Positions 47,273-57,061 of a DNA stretch of 64,000 nucleotides are shown in pieces; position 1 is the first letter of the stretch, and every line of letters begins with the position of its first letter. The stretch is from contig NZ_JADKPV010000001.1 of assembly GCF_015351395.1 (NCBI RefSeq), positions 248,001 to 312,000 on the forward strand, given 5' to 3'. Under the pieces are notes generated by a model. The model was not told the origin of the DNA, did not search any database, and saw nothing but the letters and a program-made list of their open reading frames with translations. Source of the DNA: Savagea serpentis. Lineage in GTDB: Bacteria > Bacillota > Bacilli > Bacillales_A > Planococcaceae. The position numbers and the translations under genes are program-made.

Positions 47273-49852
47273 ATGACGACATATACACCGATGATTCAAC
47301 AATATTTACAAATTAAACAAGCGCATGAAGAAGCGTTTCTCTTTTTTCGTTTAGGCGATTTTTATGAATTGTTTTTTGATGATGCGATTCGCGCTTCATC
47401 GATTCTTGAAATTACGTTAACGAGCCGGGAAGCAGCGAAAGGAAAAGAACGGATTCCGATGTGTGGCGTACCGTATCATTCTGCAACAAACTATATTGAA
47501 ACACTCGTTCAAAAAGGATATAAAGTTGCGATTTGTGAACAGGTAGAAGACCCGAAAGAAGTGAAAGGGCTCGTCAAACGAGAAGTGGTTAAAATTGTCA
47601 CACCTGGAACGTTGACAGAAGGAAAAACAGTCGATGCGACGAGTCATCATTTTATTGGAGCGATCCACTTTGAAGGGGAAGCGAGCTATCTCGCTTACGT
47701 AGACTTAGCGACAGGGATTGCAAAATGTGAAGTCGTACATGGTACGATGGAAGATGTACTTCACGTAGCCGATGCGCTTCAAATAAGAGAGCTCGTTTTA
47801 GCAGAGCAAGATGACGCATTTGAAAAGTACGCGAAAGACCGTCATTTTCTCATCAGCTTTCCGACGATGGACGGGGAAGTGAAACCGTCGTTAGTCGAAG
47901 CGTTACCGAAAACAGCAGTCGAAGCGGCTACACTTATTTGGCGTTATTTACAAGAGACGCAAAAGACGAGCTTAGATCATATTCAACCGTTTGAATGGAT
48001 AGAACGTGCGGAAACATTGACAATCGATGCGAACTCGATGCGCAACTTGGAACTCGTTCGGTCAATTCGCAACAATTCAAAAGAAGGTACGCTATACGAG
48101 TTGCTTGATGTGACGACGACAGCGATGGGAGCACGCAAGCTAAAAATGTGGTTGCACGAGCCACTAGCAAATGAGCGTCTCATCAATGAACGACTCGACC
48201 GTGTCGATGCATTGATTGAAGCATACTTTACACGTGACGCGTTAAAAAAAGAATTGAAATCAGTGTATGATTTAGAACGTTTAGCGGGACGCATTGCGAT
48301 GGGGTCCGCGTCAGGGCGAGATTTAGCACAATTGCGCGATTCTTTACAACATGTTCCAGCTATTACACAACTATTGCGCGAAACGGAAGTACCCGCACTC
48401 ACTTTATTAGCTGAACAATTAAATCCATGCGTTCCACTCCGAACATTGTTAGAAGAAGCGATCGCCCAAACACCGCCGATTTCTGTGAAAGAAGAAGGCA
48501 CGATTCGCGATGGTTATGATGAACAGCTCGATCGTTTGCGCGATGCTTCCCGCAACGGAAAAACGTGGTTGCAACAATTAGAGCGAGAAGAGCGAGAAAA
48601 AACAGGAATTAAAAACTTGAAAATCGGCTACAACCGTATTTTCGGTTATTTTATTGAAGTGACACGTGCCAATGCTACTTTAATGGACGAAGCGCGCTAC
48701 GAGCGAAAACAAACATTAGCGAATACGGAGCGTTTCATTACAGAAGAGTTAAAAGAAAAAGAAGCGCTCATTTTAAATGCGGAAGAACAAAGTTTAGAAC
48801 TTGAATATACGCTCTTTACAAAAGTGCGAAGTGACAGTCAAGCGCACATTCAAGAAGTGCAACAGCTAGCACATCATTTGAGTGAACTAGATGTGCTCGT
48901 CGCATTCGCTGACTTAGCGGAACGTTACCATTACGTCCGCCCAACGTTCCACGAAGGGCGAGCGCTTACGATTACGAACGGACGTCACCCCGTCGTTGAA
49001 CAAATGATGGATGCTCAATTGTACGTTCCAAATGATTGTGAATTGACTGAATCGAGCAATATGCTATTAATTACCGGACCGAACATGTCGGGGAAAAGTA
49101 CGTATATGCGACAAGTGGCTTTGACGATTGTTATGGCGCAAATCGGTAGCTATGTGCCGTGCGATCGTGCGCATTTGCCGATTACCGATCAAATTTTTAC
49201 ACGCATCGGCGCAGCGGATGATCTCGCTTCCGGTCAAAGTACATTTATGATGGAAATGATGGAATCTCAATATGCGATTACACATGCTTCGCCTCGCAGC
49301 TTATTACTGTTTGACGAAATTGGTCGTGGAACGTCCACGTATGACGGAATGAGTTTAGCGCAAGCGATGATGGAATACATTCATGATGAAATCGGTGCGA
49401 ACACTTTATTTTCAACGCACTATCATGAATTGACATCTTTAGAACAAAACTTAGATCAACTGCGAAACGTTCACGTACAAGCGACAGAACAAGACGGGGA
49501 TGTCGTCTTTTTACACAAAGTAGCACCAGGCGCAGCAGATCGCAGTTACGGAATTCATGTGGCGAAACTTGCGAAATTACCCGAATCGATTTTAACTCGT
49601 GCAGGGGAATTGCTCACTCAATTTGAAAGTGAAACGCAATCGTTTGAAAAAATATCAGGAGAGCAACAAGTAGAAGAAGTCATTCAAGAGCAACCCGCAC
49701 AACTATCCTTTTTTGAAGAAGTGAATAAGAAAGAGCCTGACATACAAACGACGCATCCAGTTGAAGAAGAAATTCAGCAACTCGACTTACTGAATATGAC
49801 GCCTCTTGAAGCTTTACAACAATTAGCCGAATGGCAAAAGAAATGGAGATGA
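47273..49852 (+). CDS. mutS: DNA mismatch repair protein MutS
   Basis: Mismatch-binding ATPase of 859 residues. The N-terminal mismatch-recognition domain has FFRLGDFYELFFDDA, including the Phe-x-Glu reading-head pattern; the ATPase has Walker A GPNMSGKSTYMRQ near residue 602 and LLLFDEIGRGTSTYDG. Near the C-terminus QLSFFEE is a good beta-clamp motif. AGGAAGG precedes ATG 47273. mutL follows after 10 bases, the normal order. Confidence 0.97.
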   Translation: MTTYTPMIQQYLQIKQAHEEAFLFFRLGDFYELFFDDAIRASSILEITLTSREAAKGKERIPMCGVPYHSATNYIETLVQKGYKVAICEQVEDPKEVKGLVKREVVKIVTPGTLTEGKTVDATSHHFIGAIHFEGEASYLAYVDLATGIAKCEVVHGTMEDVLHVADALQIRELVLAEQDDAFEKYAKDRHFLISFPTMDGEVKPSLVEALPKTAVEAATLIWRYLQETQKTSLDHIQPFEWIERAETLTIDANSMRNLELVRSIRNNSKEGTLYELLDVTTTAMGARKLKMWLHEPLANERLINERLDRVDALIEAYFTRDALKKELKSVYDLERLAGRIAMGSASGRDLAQLRDSLQHVPAITQLLRETEVPALTLLAEQLNPCVPLRTLLEEAIAQTPPISVKEEGTIRDGYDEQLDRLRDASRNGKTWLQQLEREEREKTGIKNLKIGYNRIFGYFIEVTRANATLMDEARYERKQTLANTERFITEELKEKEALILNAEEQSLELEYTLFTKVRSDSQAHIQEVQQLAHHLSELDVLVAFADLAERYHYVRPTFHEGRALTITNGRHPVVEQMMDAQLYVPNDCELTESSNMLLITGPNMSGKSTYMRQVALTIVMAQIGSYVPCDRAHLPITDQIFTRIGAADDLASGQSTFMMEMMESQYAITHASPRSLLLFDEIGRGTSTYDGMSLAQAMMEYIHDEIGANTLFSTHYHELTSLEQNLDQLRNVHVQATEQDGDVVFLHKVAPGAADRSYGIHVAKLAKLPESILTRAGELLTQFESETQSFEKISGEQQVEEVIQEQPAQLSFFEEVNKKEPDIQTTHPVEEEIQQLDLLNMTPLEALQQLAEWQKKWR

Positions 49853-49862
49853 CGCATCGCTT

Positions 49863-51638
49863 ATGGGCAATATTGATATTATGGACGACCGTTTATCGAA
49901 TAAAATTGCCGCTGGAGAAGTAGTAGAACGCCCTGCTTCCATCGTCAAAGAGCTCGTTGAAAATGCGCTCGATGCGGGAAGCAAGCATATTGAAGTGTAT
50001 GTAGAAGATTCCGGATTACGCCTTATTCGCGTTATCGATGACGGAGCGGGAATGGACCGGGAAGACGCGACGAAAGCATTTGAACGACATGCGACGAGCA
50101 AAGTGAAAAATGAATATGATTTATTCCGAATCGAAACGCTCGGCTTTCGTGGTGAAGCATTAGCGAGTATTGCCGCAGTGAGCAAAGTGCAAATGACGAC
50201 ATCGACAGGACAAGTCGGCACCTATGTGGAAATACATGGTGGTGAGTTTCAACAAGTAGACGGGGCTCCTGCAAGAAAAGGAACAGATTTTCAAGTGTCT
50301 CAGCTCTTTTACAACACGCCTGCTCGACTGAAACATATGAAATCATTACAGACGGAACTCGGACATTGCATCGATTTAGTAAATCGGCTCGCCTTTAGCC
50401 ACCCGGAAGTGAGCTTCAAATTAGTGAGCGACGGTAAACCGATCGTTGAAACGACGGGACGAAACGACCAATTGCGCAATATCGCATCGATTTACGGCAT
50501 TCAAATCGCTCAAAAAATGGTCGCTTTTCAAGCGGAAAATCAAGATTATCGAATAAAAGGATATGTCAGTTTACCGGAAGTGACGCGCGCGAATCGGAAT
50601 TATATGACTTTTTTAATTAATCGTCGCTGGGTGAAAAGCTATGCGATTCAACAAGCTGTATTAGACAGTATGCACACCTTTTTACCGATCGGTCGATTCC
50701 CAATCGTCGTCTTGGAAATTACGACAGACCCTCAATTGACAGATGTGAACGTCCATCCGTCCAAACAACAAGTACGGTTAGGGAAAGAGGCATCTTTATT
50801 ACAATTAATACGCGACACGATTCGTCGTGCGGTTCAAGAACGTGTGACGATTCCAGTAGCGGTTCCACCGAAGCCGAAGCATGTTGAATCATATCAGCCA
50901 ACCATTTGGGAAAAAGAAGCACCACCTATCGTTGAACGTCCGACCTTTTCGCAGCAATCAAATATACAAGAAGAGCCACCTTTACCTGTCGTCGATTTTT
51001 ATAGCGAACCGGAAGAAGAAATATTAACGATTCCGTCACAAGAGGAAGAAGCGACTTTTCCGACGTTAGAAGTGGTCGGTCAAGTACATGGGACGTATAT
51101 TATCGCGCAAAATGAAGACGGGTTTTATATGATTGACCAACATGCCGCGCAAGAGCGGATTAAATATGAGTTTTTTAAAGAGCAACTCGGCAAAGCGACT
51201 GGCGAAGAACGTCATCAGTTGTTAATCCCGCTCATCTTCCATTATTCGAAAGCAGAGATGGAGAAAATTGAAGAACGCAAACCATTGCTTGAACAAGCCG
51301 GCGTTTTTTTAGAACCATTTGGCCCTTCTTCCTACACCGTGCGCGAATATCCGACATGGTTTCCAGAAGAAGAAGTGGAAGAAACGATCGAACAGCTCAT
51401 TGAACAATTACTGACGCATCAAAAAATAGATGTTACCGCTTTGCGCGAAGAAGCAGCGATTATGATGAGTTGCAAGCGCTCGATTAAAGCGAATCATTAT
51501 TTAACGAAAGAGCATATGGAACAGTTACTACATGATTTAAGTAAAGCCGAGCACCCATATACATGCCCGCACGGTCGACCTGTGCTCATTCACTTTACGA
51601 CGATGGAAATCGAAAAAATGTTTAAACGAATTATGTGA
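49863..51638 (+). CDS. mutL: DNA mismatch repair protein MutL
   Basis: Mismatch-repair endonuclease of 591 residues. The GHKL ATPase domain has KELVENALDAGS, DDGAGM and TLGFRGEALASI. After an acidic/proline linker (about 330-400), the C-terminal domain has the endonuclease motif DQHAAQERIKYE near residue 425 and the zinc-site MMSCKRSIKANH and CPHGRP motifs, so it should nick DNA as in other bacteria without MutH. The ribosome site (GGAGATGA) lies in the end of mutS. Confidence 0.96.
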   Translation: MGNIDIMDDRLSNKIAAGEVVERPASIVKELVENALDAGSKHIEVYVEDSGLRLIRVIDDGAGMDREDATKAFERHATSKVKNEYDLFRIETLGFRGEALASIAAVSKVQMTTSTGQVGTYVEIHGGEFQQVDGAPARKGTDFQVSQLFYNTPARLKHMKSLQTELGHCIDLVNRLAFSHPEVSFKLVSDGKPIVETTGRNDQLRNIASIYGIQIAQKMVAFQAENQDYRIKGYVSLPEVTRANRNYMTFLINRRWVKSYAIQQAVLDSMHTFLPIGRFPIVVLEITTDPQLTDVNVHPSKQQVRLGKEASLLQLIRDTIRRAVQERVTIPVAVPPKPKHVESYQPTIWEKEAPPIVERPTFSQQSNIQEEPPLPVVDFYSEPEEEILTIPSQEEEATFPTLEVVGQVHGTYIIAQNEDGFYMIDQHAAQERIKYEFFKEQLGKATGEERHQLLIPLIFHYSKAEMEKIEERKPLLEQAGVFLEPFGPSSYTVREYPTWFPEEEVEETIEQLIEQLLTHQKIDVTALREEAAIMMSCKRSIKANHYLTKEHMEQLLHDLSKAEHPYTCPHGRPVLIHFTTMEIEKMFKRIM

Positions 51639-51651
51639 GGAGGAGAGGACA

Positions 51652-52542
51652 ATGCAAGATTTGCAACTGCAAGTGAAACGTTCGTCGAAGCCATTACAAA
51701 TGAGAGATGGGATAAATGTTTATACGGTTTGCTATGAGCCTTTAGGAAAGTGTAAAGGATACATTCAAGTGTTGCATGGCATGTTAGAGCATACGGGGCG
51801 TTATGACGAAATGATGAGCTATTTTGCATCGCTCGGTTACATCGTATTTGCTCACGATCAACGCGCGCATGGACATACCGCGAATGATCAACTGGGCATC
51901 GTCGATAACTCGATGTATTACGAAGAGGACGCACAAGCGGTACGAGCACATTACGTAAAAGACCGAGCGCAACGTTATATTTTATTCGGTCATAGCATGG
52001 GTTCTTTCATCGCGCGTCAACTCGTCTTAACGGATGACACGATTCAAGAAGCGATTATTGCCTCAACAGGTTGCCCACCGAGGTTGGCAGTTCGCGCTGG
52101 AAAAACAATAGCTAAATATCGCGACAAGCAACAAGACAATCTTTTAAGCAAGTTGACGTTTCTCGGTTTTAATCGAAAATTTGAAGGAGTAACGGATGTG
52201 GATTGGTTATCGAGTGATACGAAAGCGGTCGAGCGCTACGTTGCAGACGAGATGACAGGAGCGGTTGCAAATTCACGTTTTCACGAAGAATTATTTTCTC
52301 TAATTGAGCGAATGTACCATAATGAACGGAACTTATCTCACCAGAAACGCATTTTGTTCTTAGGTGGAACAGAAGACCCTGTCGGTAAAGAAGGCCGTGA
52401 TATTCGTCATCTAGCGAAGCGATATGCAAAATATAATGATGTTACGTTATATATGATGGAAAACGCGCGACATGAGCTGCTCCATGAACGAGCGAAAGCA
52501 TCCGTTTATGCTGTGATGGAAAGTTGGCTGCAAAATGAATAA
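51652..52542 (+). CDS. Alpha/beta hydrolase (lysophospholipase/monoacylglycerol lipase type)
   Basis: A 296-residue serine hydrolase of the Hydrolase_4 group. Motifs: oxyanion-side VLHGMLEHTGRY, nucleophile elbow GHSMGS near residue 120, a likely acid in LGGTEDPVGKEG, and the catalytic His in ENARHELLHE. No signal peptide, so probably cytoplasmic. It sits between mutL and miaA and its end overlaps the miaA start by eight bases. GAGGAGAGG precedes ATG 51652. The substrate is not known; lipid esters are the family norm. Confidence 0.85.
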   Translation: MQDLQLQVKRSSKPLQMRDGINVYTVCYEPLGKCKGYIQVLHGMLEHTGRYDEMMSYFASLGYIVFAHDQRAHGHTANDQLGIVDNSMYYEEDAQAVRAHYVKDRAQRYILFGHSMGSFIARQLVLTDDTIQEAIIASTGCPPRLAVRAGKTIAKYRDKQQDNLLSKLTFLGFNRKFEGVTDVDWLSSDTKAVERYVADEMTGAVANSRFHEELFSLIERMYHNERNLSHQKRILFLGGTEDPVGKEGRDIRHLAKRYAKYNDVTLYMMENARHELLHERAKASVYAVMESWLQNE

Positions 52543-53452
52543 AGTCATTGCGATACTCGGCCCGACAGCATCAGGAAAAACAGCGCTCAGTGTGGAACTC
52601 GCTAAGCGTCTCGACGGTGAAGTGATCAATGGCGATTCGATGCAACTGTATAAAGAGCTATCGATTGGAACCGCAAAAATTCGAGAAGAAGAAAAAGAAG
52701 GAATCCCTCACCATCTGTTCGATTATTTAGAACCCGAAGCGTCGTTTTCGGTGAGCGACTACCAAAAGCTCGTGCGCCAAACGATCGACGACATTCAAGC
52801 GCGAGGTAAGCAGGCAATCATCGTAGGGGGAACAGGCCTTTATGTGCAAGCGGTATTGTATGATTTTCAATTTACAGAACAAGCGACGGATGAAACTGTG
52901 CGTCGTGTATATGAACAACGAGCAGCTAAAGAAGGCTTAGACATACTGTACGCAGAACTCGTTGAAAAAGATCCAGAAAGCGCGAAAACGATTCATCCAA
53001 ACAATGGTCGGCGCATCATTCGAGCACTCGAAATTTATGATACGACTGGGCGAACGAAAGGCGAGCATGAACAACAAAAAGGGCACGATATTGTCTATCC
53101 TCATCTGCTCATCGGTTTAGAATGGGATCGTTCGGAGTTGTATGAACGCATTAATGAGCGAGTGGAGCTCATGATGAAAGAAGGATTAGAAGCGGAAGTG
53201 GAAGCCCTCTATTATAAAGGATTGGAAAAGGCACAGTCGATGAGTGGCATCGGCTATAAAGAATGGATTCCTTATTTTGAAGGGAATCGGACGAAAGAAG
53301 AGGTCGTGGCACTCATTCAACGTAATACACGTCGCTATGCGAAGCGCCAAATGACATACTTCAACAATAAAATGGACGTTCATTGGCTCGATGCGAGATC
53401 TCCGATGGAACAAAAAATAACAGAAATCATTAGACGTCTTCAGGAAGAATGA
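52535..53452 (+). CDS. miaA: tRNA dimethylallyltransferase MiaA
   Basis: Adds a dimethylallyl group to A37 of tRNAs reading UNN codons, the substrate for MiaB. The 305-residue protein has the P-loop [26 protein letters not shown], and [11 protein letters not shown]; the C-terminal region includes [18 protein letters not shown] 52535 lies inside the end of the preceding hydrolase gene, indicating coupling. hfq follows 43 bases later, the usual miaA-hfq pair. Confidence 0.96.
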   Translation: MNKVIAILGPTASGKTALSVELAKRLDGEVINGDSMQLYKELSIGTAKIREEEKEGIPHHLFDYLEPEASFSVSDYQKLVRQTIDDIQARGKQAIIVGGTGLYVQAVLYDFQFTEQATDETVRRVYEQRAAKEGLDILYAELVEKDPESAKTIHPNNGRRIIRALEIYDTTGRTKGEHEQQKGHDIVYPHLLIGLEWDRSELYERINERVELMMKEGLEAEVEALYYKGLEKAQSMSGIGYKEWIPYFEGNRTKEEVVALIQRNTRRYAKRQMTYFNNKMDVHWLDARSPMEQKITEIIRRLQEE

Positions 53453-53495
53453 GGTAAAATGTCGTATAGTACGTAAAAGGATAGGAGGAGAGCAG

Positions 53496-53705
53496 ATGAC
53501 GACACAAAATATGCAAGATGTTTTTTTAAATAACTTGCGCAAAGACGGTATTTTTGTCACCGTATTTTTAACGAACGGTTTTCAGTTAAAAGGGATTATT
53601 AAATCATATGATAACTACACAGTATTGCTTGAAACAGATGGCAAACAACAATTGATTTACAAGCACGCCATTTCTACATATGTCCCAGCAAAACCAGTAT
53701 TGTAA
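53496..53705 (+). CDS. hfq: RNA chaperone Hfq
   Basis: A 69-residue Sm-like protein that forms a hexamer and binds small RNAs and A-rich RNA. Sm1 and Sm2 motifs are visible: [23 protein letters not shown] and [12 protein letters not shown]. The tail is very short, as in Bacillota. GGAGGAG precedes ATG 53496. Confidence 0.95.
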   Translation: MTTQNMQDVFLNNLRKDGIFVTVFLTNGFQLKGIIKSYDNYTVLLETDGKQQLIYKHAISTYVPAKPVL

Positions 53706-53724
53706 ACAGAGAAAAGGATGGTAC

Positions 53725-54993
53725 ATGATGATGATTCAACCATTTGATGCACGTTTAATGAAGCGTGTCGATGAAGTGGAAAAACAAATTGAACCGTATA
53801 CGAAAGAAGTAGAACGGATCGCCTTTCACAATCAGCGCAAAGTGCTCGCAGCTTTTGGAAAGAATAAAGTGAGCGACTTCCATTTAAGTGGTTCAACAGG
53901 ATATGGGTACGACGATATTGGACGCGATACAATCGAACAAATTTATGCGGATGCGTTCGGAGCAGAAAGCTGTATCGTTCGTAACCAAATTATTTCAGGA
54001 ACGCATGCGATCGCGATTAGCTTATTTGGCGTATTACGTCCGGGCGATGACCTATTGTACATTACCGGAGAGCCGTATGATACGCTCGCTTCCATTGTAG
54101 ATGGTGGGGAAGAAGATACAGGTTCATTGAAAGATTACAATATCGGATACAGTCATGTTGAATTGACAGAAGAAGATAATGTCGATTTTGACGCTGTACG
54201 CGCAAGCATTACAGACAAGACGAAAGTGATTGGAATCCAACGTTCAAAAGGATACTCGGATCGTCGTTCATTCACGATTGCAGAAATCGATGAAATGATC
54301 CAAGAAGTGCGCAAAATGAAAGAAGATGTCATTATTTTTGTCGACAATTGTTACGGAGAATTTGTAGAAGAATTCGAACCGACACAAGTAGGTGCAGATT
54401 TAATGGCGGGCTCTTTAATTAAAAACCCAGGTGGCGGACTTGTACGAACAGGTGGATACGTTGCAGGACGTGAAGATCTCGTAAATCGCTGTGCATACCG
54501 TATGACTTCCCCTGGTCTCGGTCGTGAAGCGGGCGCCTCTTTAGATACATTGCTCGAAATGTATCAAGGCTTTTTCCTAGCACCTCATATTGTAAGTCAA
54601 GCTGTGAAGGGGGCTATTTTTACAGCCGCTCTACTAGAATCATTCGGTATGAATACGACGCCATCTTATAAAGCGAAACGAACAGATTTAATTCAATCGG
54701 TCAATTTCCAAACGCCAGAACAAATGATTGGTTTCTGTCAAATGATTCAACAACATTCACCAGTGGATGCACATTACGCGCCGGAACCATCATACATGCC
54801 AGGCTATGCGGATGATGTCATCATGGCAGCTGGAACATTCATTCAAGGATCGAGTATTGAATTGACAGCAGATGGTCCAATTCGTCCACCGTATACGGCA
54901 TATGTGCAAGGTGGTTTAACGTACGAACATGTGAAAGCAGCTGTTCTTTCATCGGTTGAACAACTCATTGAAAAACAAATGATTCAATTATAA
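53725..54993 (+). CDS. ynbB: PLP-dependent methionine gamma-lyase-family protein (YnbB-like)
   Basis: A fold-type I PLP enzyme of 422 residues, of the family often labelled aluminium-resistance protein. Seen: SGTHAIAISLFGVLRPGDDLLYITGEPYDTL near the cofactor phosphate, DNCYGEFVEE with the aspartate that contacts the ring, and GSLIKNPGGG with the likely Schiff-base lysine. B. subtilis ynbB lies in the same place after hfq. Three ATG codons in a row (53725, 53728, 53731) follow AAAAGGATGG; the first is listed. Its physiological substrate is not established. Confidence 0.88.
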   Translation: MMMIQPFDARLMKRVDEVEKQIEPYTKEVERIAFHNQRKVLAAFGKNKVSDFHLSGSTGYGYDDIGRDTIEQIYADAFGAESCIVRNQIISGTHAIAISLFGVLRPGDDLLYITGEPYDTLASIVDGGEEDTGSLKDYNIGYSHVELTEEDNVDFDAVRASITDKTKVIGIQRSKGYSDRRSFTIAEIDEMIQEVRKMKEDVIIFVDNCYGEFVEEFEPTQVGADLMAGSLIKNPGGGLVRTGGYVAGREDLVNRCAYRMTSPGLGREAGASLDTLLEMYQGFFLAPHIVSQAVKGAIFTAALLESFGMNTTPSYKAKRTDLIQSVNFQTPEQMIGFCQMIQQHSPVDAHYAPEPSYMPGYADDVIMAAGTFIQGSSIELTADGPIRPPYTAYVQGGLTYEHVKAAVLSSVEQLIEKQMIQL

Positions 54994-54995
54994 AT

Positions 54996-55037
54996 AAAAA
55001 ATCCTTTACGCAAAATTTGCGTAAAGGATTTTTTTAA
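54996..55037. terminator. Bidirectional terminator between ynbB and lexA
   Basis: ATCCTTTACGCAAA (55001-55014) pairs with TTTGCGTAAAGGAT (55016-55029), flanked by A and T runs on both sides. It serves both convergent genes and overlaps the lexA stop. Confidence 0.9.
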
Positions 55038-55654
55038 TGGAATGTGCGGAACACACCGACAACTTTACCTAAAATCGAAACGTTCGGCAAAATAATCGGA
55101 TCCATCGAGCTATTTTCAGGTTGTAAACGGAAGTGGTTATTTTCTTTAAAGAAACGCTTGACCGTCGCTTCATCTTCATCTGTCATCGCAACGACAATCT
55201 CCCCGTTTTCAGCTGTCATCTGTTGTTTCACAATGACATAGTCCCCATTTAAAATACCTGCTTCAATCATACTTTCACCTTGAATTTCAAGCATGAACAA
55301 TTGTGAATCCTTCGTTCCGAACGTGTCTGGAATGGGGAAGTATTCTTCGATATTTTCAATCGCATCGATCGGTGCACCAGCTGTCACTTTGCCGATAAGC
55401 GGTACATGAATGACTGGTGATTTTAATTCGTCGATTCCATGAGGATCGAGCACTTCAATCGCGCGTGGTTTCGTAGGGTCACGGCGGATAAATCCGCGCT
55501 TTTCTAAACGGTCGAGATGTCCATGAACAGTTGAGCTAGAAGCGAGTCCAACCGCTTCGCCGATCTCTCGGACAGAAGGTGGATAGCCTTTCTCTCTTAC
55601 TTCACTTTTAATGAAATCTAAAATGCTTTGTTGACGTGCAGTAATTTTTTTCAT
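55034..55654 (-). CDS. lexA: SOS repressor LexA
   Basis: Self-cleaving repressor of the SOS regulon, 206 residues. The N-terminal winged helix (1-70) has [20 protein letters not shown]; the cleavage site Ala92-Gly93 lies in VTAGAPID; the catalytic dyad is Ser128 (QGESMIEAG) and Lys166 (EATVKRFFK). GGGAGGAATTCC precedes the ATG. It is transcribed away from the small SOS membrane-protein gene, and its own promoter holds a LexA box, so it is autoregulated. Confidence 0.96.
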   Translation of the reverse strand: MKKITARQQSILDFIKSEVREKGYPPSVREIGEAVGLASSSTVHGHLDRLEKRGFIRRDPTKPRAIEVLDPHGIDELKSPVIHVPLIGKVTAGAPIDAIENIEEYFPIPDTFGTKDSQLFMLEIQGESMIEAGILNGDYVIVKQQMTAENGEIVVAMTDEDEATVKRFFKENNHFRLQPENSSMDPIILPNVSILGKVVGVFRTFH

Positions 55655-55684
55655 GGAATTCCTCCCTTACTATTTTATAAAGTG

Positions 55685-55713
55685 ATTATAACATGTGTTC
55701 GCATGCAAGGCAA
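55685..55713 (-). promoter_or_regulatory. Promoter of lexA
   Basis: On the minus strand TTGCCT (plus 55708-55713), 17 bases, TATAAT (plus 55685-55690). A LexA box at 55689-55700 lies in the spacer and touches the -10. Confidence 0.8.
55689..55700. promoter_or_regulatory. LexA box at the lexA promoter
   Basis: TAAC-ATGT-GTTC, one mismatch from GAAC-N4-GTTC, overlapping the lexA -10 region. Confidence 0.7.
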
Positions 55714-55723
55714 ACAATAGTTC
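55712..55723. promoter_or_regulatory. LexA-like box in the lexA/sosA spacer
   Basis: AAAC-AATA-GTTC, one mismatch from GAAC-N4-GTTC, overlapping the edge of the lexA -35 box. Confidence 0.5.
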
Positions 55724-55733
55724 GTAAAACCTG

Positions 55734-55762
55734 TTGACAAATGCGAACGTACTTTCTATAAT
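55734..55762 (+). promoter_or_regulatory. Consensus promoter of the SOS operon
   Basis: TTGACA (55734-55739), 17 bases, TATAAT (55757-55762): both hexamers are perfect, fitting a promoter held off by a repressor. Confidence 0.88.
55745..55756. promoter_or_regulatory. LexA box within the SOS operon promoter
   Basis: GAAC-GTAC-TTTC, one mismatch from GAAC-N4-GTTC, entirely inside the promoter spacer. Confidence 0.7.
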
Positions 55763-55778
55763 GAGAACATACATTTGC

Positions 55779-55790
55779 GAACAGACATTC
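55779..55790. promoter_or_regulatory. LexA box downstream of the SOS promoter
   Basis: GAAC-AGAC-ATTC, one mismatch from the core, near the transcription start. A weaker match (GAAC-ATAC-ATTT) lies at 55765-55776. Confidence 0.5.
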
Positions 55791-55807
55791 TTTTTGGAGG
55801 GATTCAA

Positions 55808-56673
<866 letters not shown>

Positions 56674-56687
56674 GTAGTTGCACTTTT

Positions 56688-56729
56688 CTCCAATATTGTA
56701 TAACGTCTACATAGTGAAAAATATTGGAG
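56688..56729 (+). promoter_or_regulatory. Inverted repeat that can mask the ynzC ribosome site
   Basis: CTCCAATATT (56688-56697) is a perfect complement of AATATTGGAG (56720-56729), which contains the GGAG of the ynzC Shine-Dalgarno site. Folding on the mRNA would hide that site. Effect inferred. Confidence 0.55.
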
Positions 56730-56739
56730 GAATGAAGAC

Positions 56740-56970
56740 ATGTTATCACCAGATAAATTACAAAGAATTAACGAATTAGCGAAAAAAGCGAAAACGACAG
56801 GATTATCGATAGAAGAAGCGAAAGAGCAGACGTCGCTCCGCAAACAATATTTAGAAACATTTCGCAACACGATGCGCGACACAATTGAACATGTGAAAGT
56901 AATCGATCCAGAAGGAAACGATGTCACTCCTGAAAAAGTGAAGGAAAAGCGTCACAATAAATTGAATTAA
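56740..56970 (+). CDS. ynzC: YnzC-like DUF896 protein
   Basis: A 76-residue helical DUF896 protein (RINELAKKAKTTGLSIEEAKEQTSLRKQYLETFR). In B. subtilis it belongs to the SOS-induced yneA-yneB-ynzC operon. Its function is unknown. ATG 56740 follows TTGGAGGAATG; that ribosome site lies in the 3' arm of a 10-bp inverted repeat. Confidence 0.88.
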   Translation: MLSPDKLQRINELAKKAKTTGLSIEEAKEQTSLRKQYLETFRNTMRDTIEHVKVIDPEGNDVTPEKVKEKRHNKLN

Positions 56971-56999
56971 CGGGATAGACATTGTATTTCGATGTCGAA

Positions 57000-57029
57000 T
57001 TGACTAAACTAATACATGATAGTTCTAAT
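57000..57029 (+). promoter_or_regulatory. Possible promoter of tkt
   Basis: TTGACT (57000-57005), 18 bases, TCTAAT (57024-57029). An overlapping alternative is TTGTAT (56982) with TAAACT (57005). Neither is strong. Confidence 0.35.
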
Positions 57030-57061
57030 AATGTTCATATGTGAAAGGATGTACAAAACTG

